Shown: positions 52,492 through 60,440 of the stretch, piece after piece
Numbering within the stretch: position 1 is the stretch's first letter
How the letters are laid out: each line of letters begins with the position of its first letter
NCBI RefSeq assembly: GCF_034355335.1
Contig: NZ_CP136422.1
Span: 263,001 to 327,000 of the forward strand
DNA length: 64,000 bases
Reading direction: 5' to 3'
From: Blautia coccoides
GTDB lineage: Bacteria > Bacillota > Clostridia > Lachnospirales > Lachnospiraceae
The notes under the pieces: generated by a model
Database searches by the model: none
What the model was told of the DNA's origin: nothing
What the model saw: only the letters and a program-made list of their open reading frames with translations
Program-made: the position numbers and the translations under genes

Positions 52492-52503
52492 GAAAGGGGT
52501 AAT

Positions 52504-52821
52504 ATGCTGTTTTTAGAGGAGACTTTGAAAGAAATTGCCAGCCTGGCGATTCTATTGTTTGAATATATCGGTGTAGTGGTTATTATCTTTGCCGGTATCC
52601 GCGGGATTATTCACTATATAAAACGGGATCCCAATACAAAATTGCTACTTGCAAAAGGCCTTGCCATGGGATTGGAGTTTAAACTGGGGAGCGAGATTCT
52701 GCGTACTGTTGTTGTCAGGGATCTGTCGGAAATTTATATTGTAGCCGGCATTATTGTACTGCGGGCCATTTTGACGATCCTGATTCATTGGGAAATTAAA
52801 AATGATGAGGGTGAGCCGTAA
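52504..52821 (+). CDS. DUF1622 membrane protein
   Basis: This 105-residue protein has two or three membrane helices (about 12-35, 75-95), a conserved GLEFKLGSEILRTVV motif and a polar end. It belongs to DUF1622, whose function is unknown to me. It follows the protease gene by 12 bases, and the terminator at 52871-52928 closes the unit. Confidence 0.85.
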   Translation: MLFLEETLKEIASLAILLFEYIGVVVIIFAGIRGIIHYIKRDPNTKLLLAKGLAMGLEFKLGSEILRTVVVRDLSEIYIVAGIIVLRAILTILIHWEIKNDEGEP

Positions 52822-52870
52822 CAATAACGTGGAATAGAACATTGACGTGAAAAGAAGCACCGGGAAACGA

Positions 52871-52928
52871 AAAAACTGCCGTGATGATTTTCTGTATTAT
52901 AAAGCAGATAACCATCACGGCAGTTTTT
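52871..52928. terminator. Bidirectional terminator
   Basis: AAAAACTGCCGTGATG (52871-52886) pairs with CATCACGGCAGTTTTT (52913-52928). It lies between the convergent ends of the DUF1622 and AraC genes and ends both. Confidence 0.92.
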
Positions 52929-52973
52929 AGTTAATAAAACGGTTTTAAGAAAGGATAATTTATACAATGTATT

Positions 52974-53789
52974 TTATTGATTTCTGTAATATGACGGACT
53001 ATGTCCCAGAGTCCTTTTAAAGACTTTGAAAAAGTGTGATTCGTATTCGTATCCGAGCAGGTACGCAATTTCCTTGTAGGGCATATCCGTCTGCGTAATA
53101 AATTCAACCGCTTTTTCCATTTTTAGTTTTTCAATATACTGATGGGGGGATAATCCCAGTTTTTTCATAAAACAGCGATACAATTGAGAGGCGCTGATAT
53201 TGCATTCCTCGGCTAAATCCTGTACCTGCAGCGGGATACGGAAATTGTGTTCTATAAAGCGGGTGGCAATGGTAATGTAATTCTGCGTGACAGGACTCTT
53301 GTCAGCATCCATATAGTTGATAATGCAGGCAGCCACCTGATAAAAATGACCTAAAAGAGTTTCCTGTGCCCTCTGAGGATATCGTACTTCCTTGAACATG
53401 GTTTCCATGTGAGACAGCAGGCAATCGTCTTTGTCATAGTGAAATGTCAGGCTGTCTTCGTGAAGGTTCATGCGTTTGAGAAAATACTCGGCTTTCCTGC
53501 CCGAAAATCCGATCCAGTATACACTCCAGGGATCCTCTTTGTCAGCTTGATAGATAACGGTGGTCCGGGGCGGAACGAGAAATCCGTCTTTGTCGTGGAG
53601 ATGGTATGTGCGTCCATTGACCTGATATATCCCTGAGCCGGACACGATATAGTGAAAAATGTAATACTCTCTCCAGTCATATCCATAAGTATAGCCGGCA
53701 GAATTCCTGGAAAATCCCACATTTTTTATGACAATATCCAAGTCCTGCGCCATATCTTTCTCTTCCAGAAAAAAATCATTGGTAAACAT
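52974..53789 (-). CDS. AraC-family regulator with cupin sensor
   Basis: This 271-residue regulator has a cupin sensor (YGYDWREYYIFHYIVSGSG) and the helix-turn-helix pair (VQDLAEECNISASQLYRCF, YEYESHFFKVFKRTLGHSPSYYRNQ). The ATG follows TGGAGGAT. It is divergent from the sugar importer at 54036 and most likely activates it in response to its sugar. Confidence 0.9.
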   Translation of the reverse strand: MFTNDFFLEEKDMAQDLDIVIKNVGFSRNSAGYTYGYDWREYYIFHYIVSGSGIYQVNGRTYHLHDKDGFLVPPRTTVIYQADKEDPWSVYWIGFSGRKAEYFLKRMNLHEDSLTFHYDKDDCLLSHMETMFKEVRYPQRAQETLLGHFYQVAACIINYMDADKSPVTQNYITIATRFIEHNFRIPLQVQDLAEECNISASQLYRCFMKKLGLSPHQYIEKLKMEKAVEFITQTDMPYKEIAYLLGYEYESHFFKVFKRTLGHSPSYYRNQ

Positions 53790-53976
53790 GATAATCCTCC
53801 ATTAGCCTGTCTGTATATATGCGATGATCTATCTGTCCTGTTCCTCTGTACCAGTATATTCCTGTTAAACTAAGAATGCAAGAAATGTATAATGAAATAA
53901 TAGATTTGTTGATGATAATAATAAATAAAAACAATTATAATATTAGCTATAAACAGCGGATATTAAAAAAGAAAAA

Positions 53977-53988
53977 TGTACATGTACA
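53977..53988. promoter_or_regulatory. 12-bp palindrome in the importer leader
   Basis: TGTACATGTACA is perfectly palindromic, about 45 bases before the ATG at 54036 and after a -10-like TATAAT (53936-53941). It is a candidate operator or an AT-rich chance palindrome. Confidence 0.35.
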
Positions 53989-54035
53989 ATCAAAACAAGA
54001 AAAAATATTAATAATAAAAAAAGGAGAATGTAAAA

Positions 54036-55310
54036 ATGTATAAGAAAAAAATGGTAAAAATGCTGGCCTTGGGGACAAGCCTTATACTTGGTACTGCGAT
54101 ATTGGCAGGATGCGGAAGCGGTAAAGGGAAAGAAGCAGGAGAAGAACAGAACAGTAAAGTTACGCTTACCTTTTCTATATGGGATAAGCTTCAGCAGGAG
54201 GGGATGCAGAATATGGTGGATGCTTTTGAAAAGGAGAATCCGAATATTCATGTTAAGGTAGAATATACTCCCTGGGAGCAATATTGGACAAAACTTCAGG
54301 CGTCAGGGACAAGTGACAGTCTTCCGGATGTCTTCTGGATGCACCCGGAACAAGTATATACATATGCAGAAGGGGGCAAGCTGCTTGATATGAGCAGTAA
54401 AATTGAGGAAAGTTCTGTGACAGACCTGAGCAAATTCCCTCAGAATATTAACGATGATTTTAATGTGGACGGCAGACAGTATGCGATTCCGAAAGATTAT
54501 TCCACCTTTGGATTATGGTATAACAAGGATCTTTTTGATGCTCGTGGTATGGCATATCCGGATGATACCTGGGATTGGAATAAACTGAAAGAGGCCGCTG
54601 CACAGCTGACTGACAAGGAAAACGGCGTTTATGGAATGTTGGTCCAGTATAATACAAATGATGCTGCATATCATTATATCTGGCAGAATGAAGGGGATAT
54701 CATCAATGAGGAGGAGACAAAATCGCTGTATGATGACAAAAATACAATAGAAGCCATTGAGTATATGGTGGATTTTATCGAGAAGGGATACTCTCCGACC
54801 ATGACAGATTACGCAAATACCACTGCAGACCAGTATTTTGAATCCGGAAAGGCAGCAATGCATATCGGTGGGTCATGGATGGCAAGTGAATATCTGGGGA
54901 TAGACGGACTGAACTGTGACGTGGCGCCTTTAGCCAAGGGGAAGATCAGGGCAGACCTCTGCGGAGGTATGGGATACAGTATTGCTGCTAATACAAAGAA
55001 TCCTGAGGAAGCCTGGAAATTCGTGGAGTTTTTGTCTGGTGAGAAGGCGAACACTATACAGTCAGAATCAGGTGCGGCAATATCTGCCTATAAAGGAACA
55101 CAGAAACCATGGCTGGAGCGCTTTCCTGACATCCATGCCCAGGTGTTCGTAGATGCATCCGAATATGGATTTTCCAGCCAGTATTGTGCCACCAGAAGCG
55201 AGTGGGTAAATATAGAAGAGGATTACATGACACAGATTTTTTCCGGTACACTTCCCGTGGAGGAAGGATGCAAAACTCTTGCCGGGAAAGTAGATGAGAT
55301 TTTACAGTAA
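54036..55310 (+). CDS. Extracellular sugar-binding lipoprotein
   Basis: This 424-residue family-1 binding protein has a signal peptide with lipobox LAGC (near 23-26). Typical stretches are VTLTFSIWDKLQQEGMQNMVDAFEKENPNIHV, LPDVFWMHPEQVYTYAEGGKLLDMS and YSTFGLWYNKDLFDARG. An AAAGGAGAA site precedes the start. It heads the third sugar importer of the window, and a GC-rich hairpin separates it from the permease gene. Confidence 0.93.
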   Translation: MYKKKMVKMLALGTSLILGTAILAGCGSGKGKEAGEEQNSKVTLTFSIWDKLQQEGMQNMVDAFEKENPNIHVKVEYTPWEQYWTKLQASGTSDSLPDVFWMHPEQVYTYAEGGKLLDMSSKIEESSVTDLSKFPQNINDDFNVDGRQYAIPKDYSTFGLWYNKDLFDARGMAYPDDTWDWNKLKEAAAQLTDKENGVYGMLVQYNTNDAAYHYIWQNEGDIINEEETKSLYDDKNTIEAIEYMVDFIEKGYSPTMTDYANTTADQYFESGKAAMHIGGSWMASEYLGIDGLNCDVAPLAKGKIRADLCGGMGYSIAANTKNPEEAWKFVEFLSGEKANTIQSESGAAISAYKGTQKPWLERFPDIHAQVFVDASEYGFSSQYCATRSEWVNIEEDYMTQIFSGTLPVEEGCKTLAGKVDEILQ

Positions 55311-55385
55311 CAGTAAAACTTATAAGACTATAAGAGGAAGAAAATATGGCCGGTGGGACTTCCTGCCGGTCAGGGGAGGCAAAAT

Positions 55386-56270
55386 ATGAAAAGAAAACAG
55401 ATAAAGAGATATATGTGGGCATATGGATTTATTGCTCCCAGTCTCATTCTGATTTGTGTGTTGAATTTATGGCCGATTCTACAGACGTTCTATTTCAGTT
55501 TGAATGAGGTCAGGGGATTTCAAAGCCCGGTATTTGTGGGGCTGTCCAATTATATGACCTTGTTTGGGGATGAGGAATTCTGGAAGTCACTTGTGAATAC
55601 CTGCATTTATACTGTTGTTACAGTGCCTGTAGGGGTGATTCTGTCCTTGATCACTGCTGTATTCCTAAATGCTTCCATTAAGGGAAAGTCCTTTTTCAGG
55701 GTACTGTATTTCCTTCCGGTGATCTCAGCGCCTGCTGCTGTGGCTATGGTCTGGCGGTGGCTGTATAATTCGGATTTTGGACTCATTAACTATATACTGT
55801 CCGTATTACACATTCAGGGACCAAACTGGATCGCGGATTCCCGGGTTGTTCTGGGATCGGTGATGATAGTGGGGATCTGGTCCTTGGTGGGATATAATAT
55901 GGTTATTCTTCTTGCAGGTCTCCAGGATATTCCTGGGTCTTACTATGAAGCGGCTCAGATTGACGGCGCAGATTCTTTGAAACAGTTTCTACATATTACG
56001 GTGCCTCTGGTGTCGCCCACACTATTTTTTGTGGTACTGACCACAATGATCAGCTCTCTTCAGGTATTCGACCATATCTACATGATGCTTGACAGTACCA
56101 ATCCAGCATTGAAATCCGGGGAGTCTATTGTATATCTGTTTTATAAATATACCTTTGCAAATAATAATAAAGGCTACGGTTCAGCCATTGCCACTGTTCT
56201 TCTGTTCCTTGTTATGCTGCTGACAGTGATTCAGATGAAGGTGCAGAAAAAATGGGTTCATTATCAGTGA
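55386..56270 (+). CDS. Sugar ABC permease, MalF-like
   Basis: This permease of about 294 residues has the opening YMWAYGFIAPSLILICVLNLWP, six membrane segments and EAA loop YEAAQIDGADSLKQFLHITVPLVSP. The ATG at 55386 follows GGGGAGG; the frame extends upstream but without a site. The GCCGG/CCGGC hairpin near 55358-55374 precedes it. Its MalG-type partner lies after the hydrolase gene. Confidence 0.92.
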   Translation: MKRKQIKRYMWAYGFIAPSLILICVLNLWPILQTFYFSLNEVRGFQSPVFVGLSNYMTLFGDEEFWKSLVNTCIYTVVTVPVGVILSLITAVFLNASIKGKSFFRVLYFLPVISAPAAVAMVWRWLYNSDFGLINYILSVLHIQGPNWIADSRVVLGSVMIVGIWSLVGYNMVILLAGLQDIPGSYYEAAQIDGADSLKQFLHITVPLVSPTLFFVVLTTMISSLQVFDHIYMMLDSTNPALKSGESIVYLFYKYTFANNNKGYGSAIATVLLFLVMLLTVIQMKVQKKWVHYQ

Positions 56271-56283
56271 CGGGAGGAGAAGA

Positions 56284-57126
56284 ATGGAGACAACAGTAAT
56301 TACGGAAATCTGCAGGGATATCTGGGCTGTCAATGAGCTGGATAAAATAACAATGTATCTGATTAATGGGACAGAATCCGCACTTTTGATAGATACAGGC
56401 CTGGGAATCACTGATTTAAAGAAAGTAATTCGGGAGAAATGCGGGGATAAACCGGTGACGGTTGTTAATACACATGCGCATTTGGACCACAACTCGGGAA
56501 ATAATCAATTCCAGACAGTATACGTGGGCAGGTTTGATGAACCTTTTTCCCATACTTCAGTGGGAGAGCGGGAGCGCAGGGTAATAGAGGAGATGTATTT
56601 TGATGGTGCTGCAGAAGGTGACATAGACAGAAAAAAGTGGATGCCCGGTACAGCACCCAAAGTCAGGACACTGAGGGATGGGGATAAACTGGATATAGGC
56701 GGTTATATCTTTAGAGTTCTTGAGATACCAAGCCACAGCATTGGTTCTATTGCGTTACTGGAAGAAGAAAAATCATGGCTGTTTACCGGTGACGTATTGT
56801 TGACATGGGAAGTGTGGGGACATTTGGGCATAGGAATGTTAAGCCCGTCAGTGACCTTGTGTGAATATAGGGAAAGCCTCAGAAAGCTGAAAAGGTATGT
56901 GGATAAAACAACGATCATCTTTCCGTCTCACGGCAGGAGAGAGAGTCCCGAAGGGTGCAGCCAGTTCCGGCTCTGCCCTGAAATCATCAATATTTATCTG
57001 GAGGGGATCACAAAAATTATTGAGGGTGAATGGCGGGGTGAGCGTTATGAGTCTAGATTTCACGACGGACTGGTTAAAACGTTCAAACTGGGTGGAATTG
57101 TATATGATGAAGACAGAATCGGTTAG
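56284..57126 (+). CDS. Metallo-beta-lactamase fold hydrolase
   Basis: This 280-residue protein has the metal motif THAHLDHNSG (near 62-71), a later His in IPSHSIGSIALL, Asp in LFTGDVLL and a His in FPSHGRRE. These mark a complete dinuclear site of the glyoxalase II/lactonase branch. It lies between the two permease genes of a sugar importer with GGAGGAG upstream. A lactonase or esterase acting on the imported sugar derivative is a reasonable inference. Confidence 0.9.
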   Translation: METTVITEICRDIWAVNELDKITMYLINGTESALLIDTGLGITDLKKVIREKCGDKPVTVVNTHAHLDHNSGNNQFQTVYVGRFDEPFSHTSVGERERRVIEEMYFDGAAEGDIDRKKWMPGTAPKVRTLRDGDKLDIGGYIFRVLEIPSHSIGSIALLEEEKSWLFTGDVLLTWEVWGHLGIGMLSPSVTLCEYRESLRKLKRYVDKTTIIFPSHGRRESPEGCSQFRLCPEIINIYLEGITKIIEGEWRGERYESRFHDGLVKTFKLGGIVYDEDRIG

Positions 57127-57168
57127 CAGCACATGGCTTGAAAGCTGCTTTAGGAAGGAGTGAAAATC

Positions 57169-57996
57169 GTGAAGAAAAAATCAGTTGGAAGTCATCTGGC
57201 TATATATCTGCTGCTGACAATAGGGGCTATTGCTATGGTATTTCCCTTTGTGTGGAGTGTACTGACTTCTTTTAAATCGCTTTCTGAATCATTAAAGGTA
57301 CCTCCCGCCATTTTTCCTGAAGGCTGGAATGTTATGAATTACAGGGATGTGTGGAGCGCGCTGCCTTTTGGAAGTTTTTTTGCCAATACGGCGCTCATGA
57401 TCGTGTTTAGAATCTTATTTTCAACAATTTTAAGTGCCCTAGCTGCTTATGCATTTGCGCGGATGGAATTTCCGTTTAAGAATCTGCTGTTTGTTCTTGT
57501 ACTTATGCCTATGATGGTGCCGTCTCAGATCTTTATACTGCCTCAGTACCTAATCGTGTCGGACTTGGGCTGGCAGAATACAATAAAGGCCCTGGTAATT
57601 CCGGGAATGGCCAGTACCTTCGGTATTTTTCTGTTGAGGCAGTTTTTCATGGGAATTCCCAGGGAGCTGGAAGAGGCGGCTGTGCTGGACGGATGTAATC
57701 CGGGACAGATTTTTTTGAAGGTCATGCTGCCGCTGGCAAAATCAGGGATAGCTTCACTGGCTATTTTTACGGCACTTTTTGCTTATAAAGATCTGCTGTG
57801 GCCTTTGGTAGTCAATACATCGGTGGAAAAGATGCCGCTTTCCTCTGGGCTGGCCATGCTTCAGGGGCAATATACAACGAATTACCCACAGCTTATGGCA
57901 GGATCTGTGATTGCAATTATCCCCATGGTGATTCTGTTTCTTCTTTTTCAGAAGCAGTTCGTAGAGGGAATTGCAACTACAGGGACTAAGGGGTAA
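57169..57996 (+). CDS. Sugar ABC permease, MalG-like
   Basis: This permease of about 275 residues has six membrane segments, EAA loop LEEAAVLDGCNPGQIFLKVMLPLAKS and the end VEGIATTGTKG. GTG at 57169 has AAGGAG at 8 bases; an in-frame GTG at 57160 touches that site and is less likely. It completes the importer, which lacks its own ATPase gene. Confidence 0.9.
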   Translation: MKKKSVGSHLAIYLLLTIGAIAMVFPFVWSVLTSFKSLSESLKVPPAIFPEGWNVMNYRDVWSALPFGSFFANTALMIVFRILFSTILSALAAYAFARMEFPFKNLLFVLVLMPMMVPSQIFILPQYLIVSDLGWQNTIKALVIPGMASTFGIFLLRQFFMGIPRELEEAAVLDGCNPGQIFLKVMLPLAKSGIASLAIFTALFAYKDLLWPLVVNTSVEKMPLSSGLAMLQGQYTTNYPQLMAGSVIAIIPMVILFLLFQKQFVEGIATTGTKG

Positions 57997-58024
57997 AAAG
58001 TATAAACAAAAACACTTAAAAAAA

Positions 58025-58088
58025 TTGACAAAGACCTATTTCTGTGCTAAACTGGACAAGCGACAGTGGAAGTAGGTCTTTTTTTTGT
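58025..58088 (+). promoter_or_regulatory. Promoter of the ribosomal block overlapping a terminator
   Basis: TTGACA (58025-58030) and TAAACT (58048-58053) with a 17-base spacer form the likely promoter. AAGACCTA (58031-58038), inside the spacer, pairs with TAGGTCTT (58073-58080), followed by TTTTTT. So the same bases end the sugar operon and start the rpmG transcript. Confidence 0.6.
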
Positions 58089-58196
58089 GCCTAATTTTCA
58101 GGAGTAAAAGAGATCTTGTCGCAGGAAACCGAAACGTTGCATGCGGCAGAGACGTGAATCTGCCGGAGATAAAAGACACATGGAGGTGGAGAAGTC

Positions 58197-58346
58197 GTGC
58201 GCGTAAAAATAACATTGGCATGTACTGAATGTAAACAGCGTAATTACAACATGACAAAGGAAAAAAAGAACCATCCGGAACGTATGGAGACAAAAAAATA
58301 CTGTAAGTTCTGCAAGGCTCACACTATGCACAAAGAAACCAAATAA
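58197..58346 (+). CDS. rpmG: 50S ribosomal protein L33
   Basis: This 49-residue protein starts [19 protein letters not shown] and ends [12 protein letters not shown] (9-12) and CKFC (36-39) are the zinc-binding pairs of the C+ form of L33, which depends on zinc. The GTG at 58197 follows TGGAGGTGGAG. The order rpmG-secE-nusG-rplK-rplA is typical for Clostridia. Confidence 0.95.
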   Translation: MRVKITLACTECKQRNYNMTKEKKNHPERMETKKYCKFCKAHTMHKETK

Positions 58347-58367
58347 TTGGGCTCGAGAGGTGAAGCT

Positions 58368-58571
58368 ATGGATGCAGAAAAGAAAGTAAAAGCTCCTAAG
58401 AAGAACTGGACCAAAGGACTTCAGGCTGAATTCAAGAAGATCATCTGGCCTGACAGGCCGACGCTGGTAAAGCAGACCGTTGCGGTTGTAGTGATCACTG
58501 CCATTCTGGGAGTGCTCATTGCCGTGATTGACAGCGGAGCCCTGCAGATTCTGAATCTATTAATCAAATAA
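58368..58571 (+). CDS. secE: Preprotein translocase subunit SecE
   Basis: This protein of about 67 residues has a lysine-rich start, the conserved EFKKIIWPDRPTLVKQT amphipathic segment and one membrane helix (about 40-60). This is the short single-helix form of Gram-positive SecE. The ATG at 58368 follows GAGAGGTGA; it is 15 bases before nusG. Confidence 0.95.
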   Translation: MDAEKKVKAPKKNWTKGLQAEFKKIIWPDRPTLVKQTVAVVVITAILGVLIAVIDSGALQILNLLIK

Positions 58572-58586
58572 GGACAAGGTGAATTT

Positions 58587-59102
58587 ATGTCAGAGACAAA
58601 TTGGTATGTTGTGCATACCTATTCAGGGTATGAGAACAAGGTAAAAGCCAACATTGACAAGACAATTGAAAACAGACACCTGGAAGATCAGATTTTGGAA
58701 GTCCGTGTTCCCATGGAGGACGTTGAGGAAATGAAAAACGGCCAGAAAAAACTGGTGCAGAAGAAGATGTTTCCGGGCTATGTCCTTATTAACATGGTGA
58801 TGAATGATGACACCTGGTATGTCGTAAGAAATACACGTGGTGTTACAGGATTCGTTGGTCCGGGGTCAAAACCGGTTCCCTTGACAGAGGAAGAGATGGA
58901 CCGTCTGGGCATCCGGAACGTAACCGTCCAGGTTGACTTTGAAGAGGGTGACAGTGTTGTTGTTACAGGTGGTGTTTGGAAAGATACTGTGGGCGTTGTC
59001 CAGAGCATCAATGAAGCAAAGCAGATCGTAACAATAAATGTTGAGCTGTTTGGCCGCGAAACGCCAGTAGAAATCAGTTTCGCAGAAGTTAAGAAAATGT
59101 AA
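58587..59102 (+). CDS. nusG: Transcription termination/antitermination protein NusG
   Basis: This 171-residue protein has the NGN domain (WYVVHTYSGYENKVKANI, PGYVLINMVMND, RNTRGVTGFVG) and a C-terminal KOW domain (GDSVVVTGGVWKDTVGVVQSI). It binds RNA polymerase and ribosomal S10 to control pausing and coupling. Position after secE is standard. Confidence 0.96.
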   Translation: MSETNWYVVHTYSGYENKVKANIDKTIENRHLEDQILEVRVPMEDVEEMKNGQKKLVQKKMFPGYVLINMVMNDDTWYVVRNTRGVTGFVGPGSKPVPLTEEEMDRLGIRNVTVQVDFEEGDSVVVTGGVWKDTVGVVQSINEAKQIVTINVELFGRETPVEISFAEVKKM

Positions 59103-59133
59103 CGAAGATGAAAGGGCCATACGTCACATGGCT

Positions 59134-59162
59134 CGTGGGAGGGAAATCCCCGACATTACCAC
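59134..59162 (+). promoter_or_regulatory. L1-type leader element, copy 1 (before rplK)
   Basis: A 29-base element (CGTGGGAGGGAAATCCCC, then GACATTACCAC) folds with GTGG/CCAC outside and GGG/CCC inside. It matches the copy before rplA at 25 of 29 bases. It may be the mRNA site bound by L1 for feedback control. Confidence 0.55.
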
Positions 59163-59182
59163 ATAATTAGGAGGTGCCGAAA

Positions 59183-59608
59183 ATGGCAAAGAAAGTAACA
59201 GGCTATATTAAATTACAGATTCCTGCTGGAAAGGCAACACCAGCACCACCGGTTGGACCTGCTCTGGGTCAGCACGGTGTAAACATTGTACAGTTTACAA
59301 AGGAATTCAATGCGAGAACAGCAGATAAGGGTGATCTGATCATCCCGGTTGTTATCACAGTATATGCGGACAGAAGTTTCAGCTTTATAACCAAAACTCC
59401 GCCGGCAGCAGTTCTGTTGAAGAAAGCCTGCAACCTGAAATCCGGTTCAGGTGTTCCGAACAAAACTAAAGTCGCTACAATTTCCAAGGCTAAGATCCAG
59501 GAAATCGCAGAGATGAAAATGCCGGACTTAAATGCAGGTTCCTTAGAAGCAGCAATGAGCATGATTGCAGGTACTGCAAGAAGTATGGGAATCACTGTAG
59601 AGGAATAA
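59183..59608 (+). CDS. rplK: 50S ribosomal protein L11
   Basis: This 141-residue protein has [22 protein letters not shown] in the N-terminal domain and [13 protein letters not shown] in the RNA-binding domain. It ends [16 protein letters not shown] 59183 follows AGGAGGTG. The GTG nine bases upstream overlaps that ribosome site and is not used. Confidence 0.97.
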   Translation: MAKKVTGYIKLQIPAGKATPAPPVGPALGQHGVNIVQFTKEFNARTADKGDLIIPVVITVYADRSFSFITKTPPAAVLLKKACNLKSGSGVPNKTKVATISKAKIQEIAEMKMPDLNAGSLEAAMSMIAGTARSMGITVEE

Positions 59609-59642
59609 GGCCAGGCCTTGCCTTTTGAACTATTGAAACGAA

Positions 59643-59671
59643 CGTGGGAGGGACATTCCCGCAATTACCAC
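59643..59671 (+). promoter_or_regulatory. L1-type leader element, copy 2 (before rplA)
   Basis: CGTGGGAGGGACATTCCC, then GCAATTACCAC, folds like copy 1 with GTGG/CCAC and GGGA/TCCC pairs. It ends just before the AGGAGG site of rplA, where bound protein could block initiation. Confidence 0.55.
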
Positions 59672-59687
59672 TAGGAGGTTATTTAAT

Positions 59688-60383
59688 ATGAAACGCGGAA
59701 AGAAATATGTAGAGGCTGCAAAAGCAGTTGATCGCGCAAACTTATATGATACAGAAGAAGCTATCGCTTTAGTTAAGAAAACAGCAGTAGCTAAATTTGA
59801 CGAAACAATCGAAGCTCATATCAGAACAGGTTGTGACGGACGTCATGCAGACCAGCAGATTCGTGGTGCAGTTGTACTGCCTCACGGAACCGGTAAAACT
59901 GTTCGTGTATTAGTATTTGCAAAGAATGCCAAAGCTGACGAGGCTCAGGCTGCAGGTGCAGACTATGTTGGAGCTGAGGAACTGATTCCGAAGATCCAGA
60001 ACGAAGGCTGGTTAGATTTTGATGTTGTTGTTGCTACACCGGATATGATGGGTGTTGTTGGACGTCTGGGTCGTGTACTCGGACCGAAAGGCTTAATGCC
60101 AAACCCGAAAGCCGGAACCGTAACAATGGACGTTACAAAAGCTATTCAGGATATCAAAGCTGGTAAGATTGAATATCGTCTTGATAAAACAAACATCATT
60201 CACGTGCCAATCGGAAAAGCTTCTTTCACAGAGGAGCAGTTAGCGGACAACTTCCAGACGCTCATGGGAGCTATCACAAAGGCTAAGCCAAGCACACTGA
60301 AAGGTCAGTACCTGAAGAGTGTAACACTCGCTTCCACAATGGGACCGAGCGTTAAGCTTAACCCGGTTAAGTTAGCTCAGTAA
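59688..60383 (+). CDS. rplA: 50S ribosomal protein L1
   Basis: This 231-residue protein has [36 protein letters not shown] and [21 protein letters not shown], all L1 hallmarks. It binds 23S rRNA and, in many bacteria, its own mRNA. A strong terminator follows, so rplJ-rplL are not in this transcript. Confidence 0.97.
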   Translation: MKRGKKYVEAAKAVDRANLYDTEEAIALVKKTAVAKFDETIEAHIRTGCDGRHADQQIRGAVVLPHGTGKTVRVLVFAKNAKADEAQAAGADYVGAEELIPKIQNEGWLDFDVVVATPDMMGVVGRLGRVLGPKGLMPNPKAGTVTMDVTKAIQDIKAGKIEYRLDKTNIIHVPIGKASFTEEQLADNFQTLMGAITKAKPSTLKGQYLKSVTLASTMGPSVKLNPVKLAQ

Positions 60384-60397
60384 TAGATGAAACACAG

Positions 60398-60440
60398 GCG
60401 GCCTGCCGTATTGAACACTCAATACGGCAGGCCGCTTTTT
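60398..60440. terminator. Terminator of the ribosomal block
   Basis: A perfect 17-base stem (60398-60414 with 60419-60435) with a 4-base loop is followed by TTTTT. It overlaps the stop of the convergent kinase gene. Confidence 0.95.
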
